Of a DNA stretch of 44,590 nucleotides, positions 1 to 7,886 are shown one piece after another. A model generated the notes under the pieces. It searched no databases and was not told the origin of the DNA. It saw only the letters and a list, made by a program, of their open reading frames with translations. The DNA is taken from contig JAICXJ010000025.1 in assembly GCA_025980465.1 (NCBI GenBank), forward strand, positions 1-44,590. The letters run 5' to 3'. The translations under genes and the position numbers were made by a program. Position 1 is the first letter of the stretch, and each line of letters begins with the position of its first letter. Source of the DNA: Frankiales bacterium (GTDB lineage Bacteria; Actinomycetota; Actinomycetes; JAFAQI01).

Positions 1-109
1 ATCCATGGCGATGCCACATTGCTACGCGAAATCCGGGCGGGGCGGTCACATCACCCAAGCAATGCCACATCGCTTAGGTCGATCCATGGCGATGCCACAT
101 TGCTACGCG
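1..109. repeat. Dispersed palindromic repeat, copy A (cut by window edge)
   Basis: A 28-bp sequence (positions 1-28) recurs exactly at 82-109, so the local period is 81 bp. It contains GCCACATTGCT, and the interval holds AAGCAATGCCACATCGCTT plus GGCGGTCACATC. Read on the opposite strand these match the 52-bp tandem units at 37312-37523, so both places carry one repeat family in opposite orientation. The copy lies directly 3' of the minus-strand gene ending at 176. It may extend left of the window. Confidence 0.85.
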
Positions 110-175
110 GAGCGGAGCAGCGGAGCGGAGCGGAGCGGAGCAGCGGAGCGGAGCGGAGCAGAGCAGCGGAGCTGG
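107..175. repeat. Low-complexity GGAGC pentamer tract
   Basis: About 65 bp are built of GGAGC units, with occasional AGCAGC variants, ending just before the stop codon at 176. The tract is purine-rich on the plus strand and would be a simple slippage-prone repeat. No coding role is apparent. Confidence 0.8.
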
Positions 176-922
176 CTAGGGGCGGCCGTTGAGGTCTTTG
201 GCGATTGCCTCACCGAGGCGGCGGGTCTCCCGGCTGTTCAACGATGCGCCAGCGACCGCGCCGGCCAGTAGTGGCATCACGGTCGCCGCGTTCTCCCCCG
301 CCCGCCGGATCACCCGCCGACGCAACTCGCGGCGAGCACCGGCCGTCAGGACACCGCCAAGGCCCTGGCCGGGGCTGAACGGGTCGAGGCCGCGACGGCG
401 GGTCCAGGCGCCGAGGTAGGCCGCGGTGCGGACCGCAGGGGTACCTGATGCCGGTCGGCGGTAGACCTCATGAAGCTCCGCCACCAGCTTCAGCTCGATG
501 GCCACGACCGCCAGCGTCTCGGCCGCGATCTGCACCGGCGTCGTCAGCAGGGTCGGCGGAGCGGCGAACTCGAGCGACGACACGATGCCGCCGGCAGCCC
601 CGACCGCACCGGTAGCGCGAGCGGCGTTGTCGATCATGGCTCGCGCGAGGTCGTTGCCGGACAGCCCGCCGTAATGATCACGCAGCGTCAGATAGTCGCG
701 GACCGGCACGTGGGGCGCGATCTCCAGCACGGTGTCGGTCAGCCACTGCCCGCTGGCAACCGCGAGCGCACCCGCCCTGCGGGCACTCGCGCCCAGCGCG
801 ACGGTGAGCCGACCCAGTAGCCCGGCCTGGGTACGACGGTCGGTGGGCGCACCCTCGATCAACCGGGTCAGCAGACCCGGGACCTCCTCGCCAGGAGTTT
901 CGCGTCTGCTTAGGCCGCGCAC
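176..922 (-). CDS. EcsC-like conserved actinobacterial protein
   Basis: The 248-residue protein has a long Ala/Gly-rich helical core. The central part (about residues 105-165) reads GGIVSSLEFAAPPTLL followed by a helix with ELKLVAELHEVY, which I associate with EcsC-like membrane-associated proteins of unknown biochemical role. A second Gly/Ala helix near residues 215-230 (LLAGAVAGASLN) could be membrane-embedded. No catalytic motif is visible. The GTG start overlaps the end of the upstream DUF4193 gene by 13 nt, so the two are probably translationally coupled. The family assignment is from memory of the pattern and is moderate; that the gene is real is supported by codon bias and the overlap. 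Confidence 0.7.
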   Translation of the reverse strand: MRGLSRRETPGEEVPGLLTRLIEGAPTDRRTQAGLLGRLTVALGASARRAGALAVASGQWLTDTVLEIAPHVPVRDYLTLRDHYGGLSGNDLARAMIDNAARATGAVGAAGGIVSSLEFAAPPTLLTTPVQIAAETLAVVAIELKLVAELHEVYRRPASGTPAVRTAAYLGAWTRRRGLDPFSPGQGLGGVLTAGARRELRRRVIRRAGENAATVMPLLAGAVAGASLNSRETRRLGEAIAKDLNGRP

Positions 923-1200
923 TCCCGGCAGATGCCCTTCTTCTCGTCCGCCAACTGGCTTCGGTGGCGCACCAGGAAACAGCGCCGGCAGGTGAACTCG
1001 TCGGCTTGCTTCGGCACGACCCGGACCGTCAGCTCTTCCCCCGACAGATCGGCGCCTGGGAGCTCGAGGGACTCAGCCAGCTCGGCCTCGTCGATATCGA
1101 CGGCACCCGCCTGGGCATCGCGGCGCGCCTTCAGCTCCTCAATGCTGTCCTCACCGATCTCGTCGTCGGTGGTACGTGGGGTGTCGTAATCGGTCGCCAT
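910..1200 (-). CDS. DUF4193 family protein
   Basis: The 96-residue acidic protein starts MATDYDTPR, contains a Glu/Asp-rich middle, and ends with a zinc-finger-like pair: CRRC near residues 70-73 and CREC near 91-94. This layout is typical of the actinobacteria-specific DUF4193 family (as I recall, Rv2699c in M. tuberculosis). Function is unknown; zinc binding is an inference from the two CxxC pairs. I chose the ATG at 1200 over an upstream ATG at 1242 because homologues start here and a GGTAGGGACGAG stretch lies upstream. It is first in a two-gene unit with the EcsC-like gene and divergent from the carbonic anhydrase-like gene. Confidence 0.9.
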   Translation of the reverse strand: MATDYDTPRTTDDEIGEDSIEELKARRDAQAGAVDIDEAELAESLELPGADLSGEELTVRVVPKQADEFTCRRCFLVRHRSQLADEKKGICRECAA

Positions 1201-1409
1201 CGTCGTCTCGTCCCTACCGTTCTCATGTCCTGCGCCGGACATGTGCCCCGCGCGAGAGCATCAACGCCGCAGCGGCGAATTTATGCCCGCCGTGATCGAC
1301 GTTCCGCGCCTGCGCCGCCGCACGCTACCCGACGATTCGCAAGATTTGCTGCTCCGACCGGCACGAGTTCTCTCCCGCCTGACACGATGCGTCCGTACAA
1401 GGAGGTTCA

Positions 1410-1928
1410 GTGGTTCTTTATGCCCTCGGCGATCGCACCCCGACGATTGACCCCAGCGCCTACGTCCATCCGGACGCCGTGGTCATCGGATCTGTGACAA
1501 TTGGGGCGAAATCGAGCGTCTGGCCCTGCGCCGTGCTGCGCGGAGATTACGGCGAGATCACCATCGGCGCGCGGACCTCGATCCAGGACGGCTCGGTGAT
1601 CCACGCCACCCACGACCAGTTCACCACCGTCGGCGACGACTGTGTGATTGGTCACAACGTCCATCTCGAGGGATGCACGATCGAGGACGGGGCCCTGGTC
1701 GGCTCGGGCTCGATCGTCCTGCACCGCGCGGTCGTCAGAGCGGGTGGCCTGGTCGGCGCCGGTGCCGTGGTCCCCAACGACATGGAAGTGCCGAGCAAGG
1801 CGATGGCGTTAGGAGTGCCGGCGAAGATCAAGCCCGACGCTGTGCCCCCCGGCCTGATCCAGCTCTCCGCGGACGTCTACATCCACAACGCCGAGCGCTA
1901 CCCCGACGAGCTCCGCCGCCTGGACTGA
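1410..1928 (+). CDS. Gamma-carbonic anhydrase-like hexapeptide-repeat protein
   Basis: The 172-residue protein is a left-handed beta-helix of the gamma-carbonic anhydrase/YrdA group, with hexapeptide repeats from about residue 12 (TIDPSAYVHPDAVVIGSV) to 130. Three candidate zinc-binding histidines are present: one in SVIHAT and two in GHNVHLEGC. In the family these bind zinc between subunits of a trimer. Carbonic anhydrase activity is often unproven in such proteins. The GTG start is set by a strong AAGGAGG five bases upstream. It is divergent from the DUF4193 gene and followed by acyl-CoA dehydrogenases; no functional link is evident. Confidence 0.9.
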   Translation: MVLYALGDRTPTIDPSAYVHPDAVVIGSVTIGAKSSVWPCAVLRGDYGEITIGARTSIQDGSVIHATHDQFTTVGDDCVIGHNVHLEGCTIEDGALVGSGSIVLHRAVVRAGGLVGAGAVVPNDMEVPSKAMALGVPAKIKPDAVPPGLIQLSADVYIHNAERYPDELRRLD

Positions 1929-2071
1929 CGCCGAGCCTCACCTGGGTGGCACAGCACCACGCGCTCGCCGACCCGCAGCCCGACCTCGACCAGTCGCTGC
2001 GCCAGCCGCGGCAGGCCGGGCCGGTCGGTGCGGTCGAGAGCCGGGTGGTCGTGTCGACTACTGTGCAACAC
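1898..2071 (-). CDS. Possible 57-residue protein or gene fragment
   Basis: A short minus-strand frame (GTG at 2071) occupies the gap between the carbonic anhydrase-like gene and the acyl-CoA dehydrogenase. Its codons are almost all G/C-ending from residue 8 to about 45, unlike a random frame. The stretch LAQRLVEVGLRVGERVVL resembles the small SH3-like FeoA fold by eye only. No ribosome binding site is visible, and it overlaps the carbonic anhydrase 3' end by 31 nt. It may be a remnant of a longer gene. Low certainty. Confidence 0.25.
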   Translation of the reverse strand: MLHSSRHDHPALDRTDRPGLPRLAQRLVEVGLRVGERVVLCHPGEARRQSRRRSSSG

Positions 2072-2133
2072 CAGATTGAATTGGCGCGGCCCGCCAGCCG
2101 CGAGACTCTATTCGGACTCACAAGGTGGCCGGC

Positions 2134-3315
2134 GTGGACTTCAACGACACCCCCGAAGAGGCCAAGTTCCGCGCCGAACTTCGGCGGTGGCTGATCGACA
2201 ACCTCCCCGACGACTGGACCACCCGGCCACCCGGCGGATACCGGTGGGACGAGCACGAGGCACGCACCTGGAGCAAGAAGCTCTACGACGCCGGCTACGT
2301 CGGGCTGACCTGGCCGAAGGAGTACGGCGGAGGCGGCGCGCCACACACTCTGCAGGGGATCTTCCTGGAGGAGACCGGCCGCATCGCGGCGCCCTCGCAC
2401 ATCGGCGGGATCGGGCTCGGCATGGCCGGCCCGACGATCATCGCCTGGGGAAGCGAGGACCAGAAAAAGAGGTACTTGGCGCCGCTGTTGTCGGGTGAAC
2501 AGGTGTGGTGCCAGGGCTTCTCCGAGCCAGGTAGCGGCTCCGACATGGGCGCAGCGAAGACCCGGGCAGTCCTCGACGGCGACGAGTGGGTCGTGAATGG
2601 CCAGAAAGTCTGGTCGAGCTGGGCCCACATCGCCGACTGGTGCATCCTCGTCGTCCGCACCGATCCCGACGCCGAGAAGCATCGCGGCCTGTCGTTCCTG
2701 CTCGTCGACATGCACTCCCCCGGGGTCGAGGTCCGACCACTGCGGCAGATCACCGGCGATCCCGAGTTCAACGAGGTCTTCTTCACCGACGTCCGGGTTC
2801 CACGCGAGTCGATGCTGGGCCAGCCCGGCGAGGGCTGGAACGTCGCCATGACCACGCTGCTGCACGAGCGAGGCACCCTCGGGTTCGCCCTCACGGCCGG
2901 CCTTGAACAGGCGCTGACCAGGCTGGTGCAGTTCGCGAAGCTGCCGGGTCCGGACGGCAGCCGCCCCGCCGACGACCCGGTCGTCCGCGACCAGATCGCG
3001 CAGCTCTACATCGACCTGCAGGGACTCCGCTTCACCAACTACCGCTCGCTCACCGCGCTGCAGAAGACCGGCGTACCCGGTCCCGAGGGCTCCATGGCGA
3101 AGCTGCACTGGAGTGAGGCCAACCAGCGGTTGACCTCACTCGCGCAGTCGCTGAACGGCCTCGCCGCGCAACTCGATGGCGAGGGTGGGGTGTGGGACGG
3201 CTTCTGGGTCTATCAGCAGCTGCGCAGCCGCGGGAACACGATCGAGGCCGGCACGTCGGAGATTCTTCGCAACATCATCGCCGAGCGGGTCGTCGGCCTG
3301 CCGAAATCCCGATAG
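2134..3315 (+). CDS. Acyl-CoA dehydrogenase, first subunit of a pair
   Basis: A 393-residue flavoprotein dehydrogenase with the full three-part fold: an N-terminal helical domain (MDFNDTPEEAKFRAELRRWL), a middle beta domain with the flavin/substrate motif CQGFSEPGSGSD near residue 130, and a C-terminal helical domain ending GTSEILRNIIAERVVGLP. It would catalyse alpha,beta-dehydrogenation of an acyl-CoA with FAD. I chose GTG 2134 rather than GTG 2125 because AAGGTGG lies six bases before 2134 and homologues begin MDF. A second, shorter dehydrogenase follows after 12 nt. Adjacent unequal pairs form alpha2beta2 enzymes in mycobacterial sterol catabolism (ChsE types); the substrate here is unknown. 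Confidence 0.92.
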   Translation: MDFNDTPEEAKFRAELRRWLIDNLPDDWTTRPPGGYRWDEHEARTWSKKLYDAGYVGLTWPKEYGGGGAPHTLQGIFLEETGRIAAPSHIGGIGLGMAGPTIIAWGSEDQKKRYLAPLLSGEQVWCQGFSEPGSGSDMGAAKTRAVLDGDEWVVNGQKVWSSWAHIADWCILVVRTDPDAEKHRGLSFLLVDMHSPGVEVRPLRQITGDPEFNEVFFTDVRVPRESMLGQPGEGWNVAMTTLLHERGTLGFALTAGLEQALTRLVQFAKLPGPDGSRPADDPVVRDQIAQLYIDLQGLRFTNYRSLTALQKTGVPGPEGSMAKLHWSEANQRLTSLAQSLNGLAAQLDGEGGVWDGFWVYQQLRSRGNTIEAGTSEILRNIIAERVVGLPKSR

Positions 3316-3327
3316 GGGTACGACGAG

Positions 3328-4377
3328 ATGGACTTCGCATTCTCCGAGGACCAGGAACTGCTTCGCGCTGCAGCGAAGCAGTTCCTGGCCGACCGGTACC
3401 CGATCGACAAGGTCGTCGCGATCGCCGACTCGCAAACCGGTAACGACCCGGCGACGTGGGAGCAGATCGTCGACCTCGGCTGGCTCGAGCCCGACCTCGG
3501 ACTGCTCGACCTCGCCGTGATCGCAGAAGAAAGTGCCTACGCGCTGCTGCCGGCACCGTGGTTTTCGACGGTAGGTCTCGCTTGGCCGGTGCTCGACGAT
3601 GACCTCCGTCAGGCGATCAGCGCGGGTGATCGGAGCGCAACGCTGGCCTGGGCGGAGTCCGGCGGGCCGGCCACAATCGCGGCCGCTGCGAACCAGTCGG
3701 CCACCCACGCCGCTGGCGACACGCTCACCGGTACGAAGGTCACCGTCCCTGACCTGGGCAACGTCACCGACGTGGTCGTCATCGCGAGTGACGGACTGTA
3801 CGTCGTGGACCTCACCACGAATCCAGACGTCGTCGTGAGCCGCTCGACGATCGACCGCACCCGGCGGCTCGGCGAGTTGCACCTGTCGGCGACACCTGCC
3901 CGTAGGCTCGATGCCGGCCTCGATGCGCTCGCCGAGGTTCGCCGTCGGGCACTCGCCCTGCTCGCCTGCGAGGCCACCGGAGTGTCGCAGCGGGCGCTGG
4001 ATCTCGCCGCGGCGTACACGAAGGAGCGCCAGCAGTTCGGCCGGATCATCGGCACCTATCAGGGCGTGTCACACCGGGTCGCAAACACCTTCGTCGCCAC
4101 CCAACTCAACCGGTCGCTCGCGTACTGGGCCGCCTGGGCGGTCAGCGCCAACGACGCCGAGGCAGAGCTCGCCGTTGCAGCGGCGAAATCGCAGGCGGGT
4201 GACGGCTCGGTGTTCGCGTGCGAGCAGGCGATCCAGGCCCACGGTGGGATCGGCTTCACCTGGGAGCACCCGCTGCACCGGTTCTACAAGCGGGCGCAGT
4301 GGATCAGCGGATTCGAGGGGAACGGCCGGGCCCACCGCGCCACGATTGCCGAAAGCCTGCTCGGCCCGGCGGCCTAG
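3328..4377 (+). CDS. Acyl-CoA dehydrogenase, second subunit of a pair
   Basis: The 349-residue protein begins MDFAFSEDQELLRAAAKQFL, a typical acyl-CoA dehydrogenase N-terminus. Its C-terminal domain contains YTKERQQFGRIIGTYQGVSH and QAIQAHGGIGFTWEHPLHRFYKRA, both hallmark segments. The middle domain is short and degenerate and lacks the clear flavin-contact motif of its partner. That fits the heteromeric enzymes in which one chain supplies only part of each active site. It lies 12 nt after the first subunit and is surely co-transcribed. Heterotetramer formation is inferred from this arrangement. Confidence 0.9.
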   Translation: MDFAFSEDQELLRAAAKQFLADRYPIDKVVAIADSQTGNDPATWEQIVDLGWLEPDLGLLDLAVIAEESAYALLPAPWFSTVGLAWPVLDDDLRQAISAGDRSATLAWAESGGPATIAAAANQSATHAAGDTLTGTKVTVPDLGNVTDVVVIASDGLYVVDLTTNPDVVVSRSTIDRTRRLGELHLSATPARRLDAGLDALAEVRRRALALLACEATGVSQRALDLAAAYTKERQQFGRIIGTYQGVSHRVANTFVATQLNRSLAYWAAWAVSANDAEAELAVAAAKSQAGDGSVFACEQAIQAHGGIGFTWEHPLHRFYKRAQWISGFEGNGRAHRATIAESLLGPAA

Positions 4378-4406
4378 CGCCGCCGACCCCCGAGCCCTCG
4401 CCGATC

Positions 4407-5627
4407 TTGCCGAAGAAGTCGGTATCGGACCGCCACAGCGCCCGGTACGTCACGCTGGGCGCGCTCACCTTCGCGGGAGTGGGCCTGCGGTGCTGGTTGC
4501 TGGCGCGTTATCCCGGGGACCCGTTCGACATCAACTCCGCGCTGATGATGCGAAGCGCAGTCCTGCACCATGGTCTGCACGCCTACGGGTACGCCGACAC
4601 CCACGGTCAGATCCGCTATCCGTACCCACCGGGGTGGGTGCCGATGATCCTGGCCAACGTCTCGATTGCTCACGCCCTCGGTAGTTCGGTCTCGATCGCG
4701 CTGCGGGCGCCCCTGATCGCCGTCGACGTCGCGCTCGCATGGCTGGTGCAGGCGATTCTCGGCTGGACCGGCCGCAGCGATCCCGCCCGGCTTGGCGGCG
4801 CCGCGCTGATCCTGCTCGGCCCGCCGATCTTCGCGGTGACCACGCTCCAAGGCCAGCTCGACACCACGAGTGCGCTCGCGATCGTGGGCGCCATCGCGAT
4901 CTGGCTACGCGCCAACCCGGCGCGGCGCTGGCTATGGGCGGGGCTGGTCATCGGAGCCGGTACGGCGGTCAAGACCACACCGATCTTCGTCCTGCTCGCA
5001 CTGGTACCGACCGCGGTCAGCTCCCGGGAGCGCCTTCGGCTGGCAGTGCTCGCGGTGGCCATCCCGGTGCTGTCGGTCCTTCCGTTCGAGGTCGCCGAGC
5101 ACCGAACGGTCCACGACATCGTGAGCTATCACGGCGCGCCCGGTGCCGGCGGGCTGAGCCTGTTGATGCAACCACGGCTCGCCTACGACTGGCTCACCGC
5201 GAGCTTCGTCCCGGTCGGCACCATCGACCGCGGGCTGGGCCACGCGGCCGTCGTACTCGTCGTGCTCGGCGTCGCAACCGTGGCGGTGATCGCCTGGCGA
5301 GCTCGTCTCGACCCGCTGTCCAGCGCCGTCCTCATCTACGCCGCGGTGTTGCTCTGCGGGGTGGACTTCTTCCTGCAGTACGTCGTCTGGCTGCTGCCGG
5401 TGGTGGTCGCCTGGGGCCGACTTCGCCTCGCAGCAGCGGTCACCGTCATCTGGACGGTGCCGCTGGTGTTCCGATACGGGCATGAACTCCACTGGCACAC
5501 CGGCGCCTGGTCCAACCGAGCCGCGCTCAGCCTCTACGTCCCGGTGATGGACCTGCTCTACCTTGCCACGCTGGTCGCGACGATCCGCCTCGCGTTGCGG
5601 TTCAGGCGTACTCGTTCGCCAGGATGA
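4407..5627 (+). CDS. GT-C fold membrane glycosyltransferase (GT87/mannosyltransferase-like)
   Basis: A polytopic membrane protein of about 406 residues with roughly ten hydrophobic segments. The first extracytoplasmic loop carries GDPFDINSA and later IRYPYPPGWVP, the arrangement seen in GT-C transferases that use polyprenyl-phosphate sugars. The likely role is adding a sugar to a cell-envelope glycan or lipid; donor and acceptor are unknown. The start is uncertain. TTG 4407 precedes the first membrane segment, while ATG and GTG codons further upstream lie inside the preceding dehydrogenase. No ribosome binding site is clear. The 3' end overlaps the convergent transglycosylase gene by 26 nt. 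Confidence 0.75.
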   Translation: MPKKSVSDRHSARYVTLGALTFAGVGLRCWLLARYPGDPFDINSALMMRSAVLHHGLHAYGYADTHGQIRYPYPPGWVPMILANVSIAHALGSSVSIALRAPLIAVDVALAWLVQAILGWTGRSDPARLGGAALILLGPPIFAVTTLQGQLDTTSALAIVGAIAIWLRANPARRWLWAGLVIGAGTAVKTTPIFVLLALVPTAVSSRERLRLAVLAVAIPVLSVLPFEVAEHRTVHDIVSYHGAPGAGGLSLLMQPRLAYDWLTASFVPVGTIDRGLGHAAVVLVVLGVATVAVIAWRARLDPLSSAVLIYAAVLLCGVDFFLQYVVWLLPVVVAWGRLRLAAAVTVIWTVPLVFRYGHELHWHTGAWSNRAALSLYVPVMDLLYLATLVATIRLALRFRRTRSPG

Positions 5628-6819
5628 CGACCTCGCGCACGTACCACCACGCGTGGTTGTAGGCGAAGATTGCGTCATCGAGTGCAGTCCCGCCGCGACC
5701 GGCACCCGCGGCGCAGAGGTAGCGGGCCGCTGAGAACACCGCGTCGACGGGATCCATGACGTCGGCCTTGCCGTCGCCGTTGGCGTCGTAGCCGTACATC
5801 GCCCAGGTCGACGGGATGAACTGCATCGGGCCTTCGGCGCCGGCGGTCGAGCGGTGGACGTTAGCGCCGTTTCCGGTCTCGACCGTGCCGATCCCGGCCA
5901 GCACAGTCCACGGAAGACCGGGGCAGGTCGTGGCGGCGCGCCGGTAGAGATCGAGGTAGGACGCCGGAATGTGCGCAAGCGCGTAACTGCTGGATACCGA
6001 CTGGTTCACCGGTGCGATCCGGGTGATCGTGACCCTGGCGTGGCGACCGAGCGTCTTCGCGATGTCCGCCTTGAGCGCGTCGAGGGAGATCTCGGGCGCG
6101 GCAACGAGCACCTCGCGGTCGGGTTGGATCCCGAAAGCCTGCGCGGTCCGGCGCGAGACCATCGCGTCGGCATTCGGAAGGCCGATCGTCGCGAACGCCC
6201 CGACCCGCAGGGCACCCTGCCGGTTCCGACCGGTGCGCACCGGCACGGTGTTGCCGAAGTCGTGGCGCAACTTGTGACTCTGGGCGAATGCCACCGTCAG
6301 CTCACCGCGCGCGATCGACTGCCACAGCGGTGTTGATGAGGCGGTCAGCGACGGCGTGAATCCGCGGATGCTGCCGAGTGCCACCCCGACGACCGACAAC
6401 CGCACCCGGCCGATCTGCAGCGTGCCATGGTCGACCGGGGAGACGACATGAACGCCGACCCGGCGCCGGAGCCGGGCAAGCTGCGTCGGTGTGGCCGGCT
6501 GGGTGAGGTGAACGATCGCGTCCGGCGGTGTCAGCCGGCGCAGTGGCGGTACGGCGCTACTCGCCACGGATGTGCCAGCAGCAGGTGCCGTCCCGCCCAA
6601 GGCGGTCGTGGCATTGGGCGTGGTCGTGGCATTGGGCGTTGTGGCGGGGGCATTCGCCGAGTCGGACGCTGCGCCGGCACGCGGGGCGTGGCCGACTGCC
6701 TGGGTGATGGCCACTGCGGCGGTCCCCGCAACGACCGAGATCACCAGCGCGCCGGCGCCGACCGAGACGATCGTTTGAGCCCGCAGCCGGCGCAGCACGG
6801 CCCGGGGAACTCGGCGCAC
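5602..6819 (-). CDS. Secreted lytic murein transglycosylase
   Basis: The 405-residue protein has an N-terminal membrane anchor or signal segment (about residues 17-40) and a Thr/Ala/Pro-rich linker. A middle domain of unknown type follows (about 110-270), then a C-terminal lysozyme-like domain. The catalytic part shows GIGTVETGNG (the Glu is the probable general acid) and GAEGPMQFIPSTWAMYG, with DPVDAVFSAARYLC, typical of MltB/SLT-type enzymes that cleave peptidoglycan. The GTG start is backed by GAGGAGG a few bases upstream. The segment YDANGDGKADVMDP resembles a calcium-binding loop, as in related enzymes. Confidence 0.9.
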   Translation of the reverse strand: MRRVPRAVLRRLRAQTIVSVGAGALVISVVAGTAAVAITQAVGHAPRAGAASDSANAPATTPNATTTPNATTALGGTAPAAGTSVASSAVPPLRRLTPPDAIVHLTQPATPTQLARLRRRVGVHVVSPVDHGTLQIGRVRLSVVGVALGSIRGFTPSLTASSTPLWQSIARGELTVAFAQSHKLRHDFGNTVPVRTGRNRQGALRVGAFATIGLPNADAMVSRRTAQAFGIQPDREVLVAAPEISLDALKADIAKTLGRHARVTITRIAPVNQSVSSSYALAHIPASYLDLYRRAATTCPGLPWTVLAGIGTVETGNGANVHRSTAGAEGPMQFIPSTWAMYGYDANGDGKADVMDPVDAVFSAARYLCAAGAGRGGTALDDAIFAYNHAWWYVREVVILANEYA

Positions 6820-6955
6820 CGGACCTCCTCGACACTCCCGACAGGTAGCTCTTCCTGCCAGGTCAACGCGCGCTCAGTACCCAAGGTGACGCGCCATCTA
6901 TCGTCGAGCACACCAAAAGATCACGAACGAGGTCAAACCGAGCCGCTCGGCAGGC

Positions 6956-7828
6956 TCAGGCGCTGCCTCGGTCCGACAACGACCGGTATGGCGCCGCGTT
7001 GGCCGGGCGGTGCAGATTCAGCGAACGGCCCCAGCGCTGCATCAGGGTGTCCTGCGTGACCTCTCCCTGCTTGGTCATGCCTGAGTCGGTGATTTCGGTA
7101 GGAAGCGGAGTCCCCTGCGCGGCGATCCAGATGACCACCTGCTCGCGCTCCGCACCGTGACCGGAGTAACCGCTGATGCCGACCGACATGACGCCGTTGT
7201 GCCGGGCCGGTGTGAGGTACTGCAGCGGGCCACGAAGCTGGCTGTGCGCGAAGGACGACCGCACGGTGTCACCATCGGTGGTCGGTTTGAATGGCTTGTC
7301 GCGCGGATGGAGCACTACCCATTGGTCGCCGGCGTCCTCAGCCGCCACGAGTGGGAACTTGGAGAATCCGTGAAGCGCGCGAGGGGTACCGCGGACATAG
7401 GTCACCCCGGGAAAGGCCTCGGCGACGACCGACTCGTTGCCGAGAACGATGAGTTGCACCCCTTCGCGGCGGCCGGCCGTTCCAGTCACCGTGAAGGGGA
7501 TCTGGCCGACCGATGCGCGCACCGAGTAGTCGAAGCCGGTGCTTCGCCGAGCCGCGGCGAGCGACCTGGCCAGGAATAGGCGCGGGGCCAACTGGGGCAG
7601 CGCCACTGTCGCGGTCGCCGGCGGAGCGCCAACCGGCACCCCGGTCGGCGCCGGTGATGAGCTACCGCCACGGTGGTGAACGAGAAGGTATCCGCTGCCG
7701 CCGAGCAGGAGTACCGCGACCGCGGTCAATGCAATGTGCTCGCGGCGAAGGGACGGGCGGGAATGCGGTGGGCGGGGTCCCTTCGGTGCTGCCGACTGGT
7801 CTGCCCCCGGAAGAATCGTCATCGACAC
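6956..7828 (-). CDS. Membrane-anchored exported protein of unknown function
   Basis: About 290 residues with a cytoplasmic basic N-terminus, one membrane segment at about residues 31-50 (ALTAVAVLLLGGSGYLLV), a Pro/Ser linker and an extracytoplasmic domain. The domain is rich in beta-like segments, for example FTVTGTAGRREGVQLIVLG. It ends in a helix LMQRWGRSL. The overall look is reminiscent of LolA/LppX-like lipid-binding folds, but there is no lipobox cysteine and I do not recognise the family. The start could be GTG 7828 or ATG 7822. It sits between the transglycosylase and inositol monophosphatase genes on the same strand. Confidence 0.7.
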   Translation of the reverse strand: MSMTILPGADQSAAPKGPRPPHSRPSLRREHIALTAVAVLLLGGSGYLLVHHRGGSSSPAPTGVPVGAPPATATVALPQLAPRLFLARSLAAARRSTGFDYSVRASVGQIPFTVTGTAGRREGVQLIVLGNESVVAEAFPGVTYVRGTPRALHGFSKFPLVAAEDAGDQWVVLHPRDKPFKPTTDGDTVRSSFAHSQLRGPLQYLTPARHNGVMSVGISGYSGHGAEREQVVIWIAAQGTPLPTEITDSGMTKQGEVTQDTLMQRWGRSLNLHRPANAAPYRSLSDRGSA

Positions 7829-7886
7829 CTGGGCGATATCGGCTTCATCGCGCCGTTCTGAAGGAAGCGGACGCCTCGGTTTGGAT

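Noticed and set aside
4218-4406. N-terminal extension of the membrane glycosyltransferase into the dehydrogenase gene.
   Set aside because: The extra residues are Pro/Arg/Gly-rich without membrane character and overlap conserved dehydrogenase sequence in another frame.
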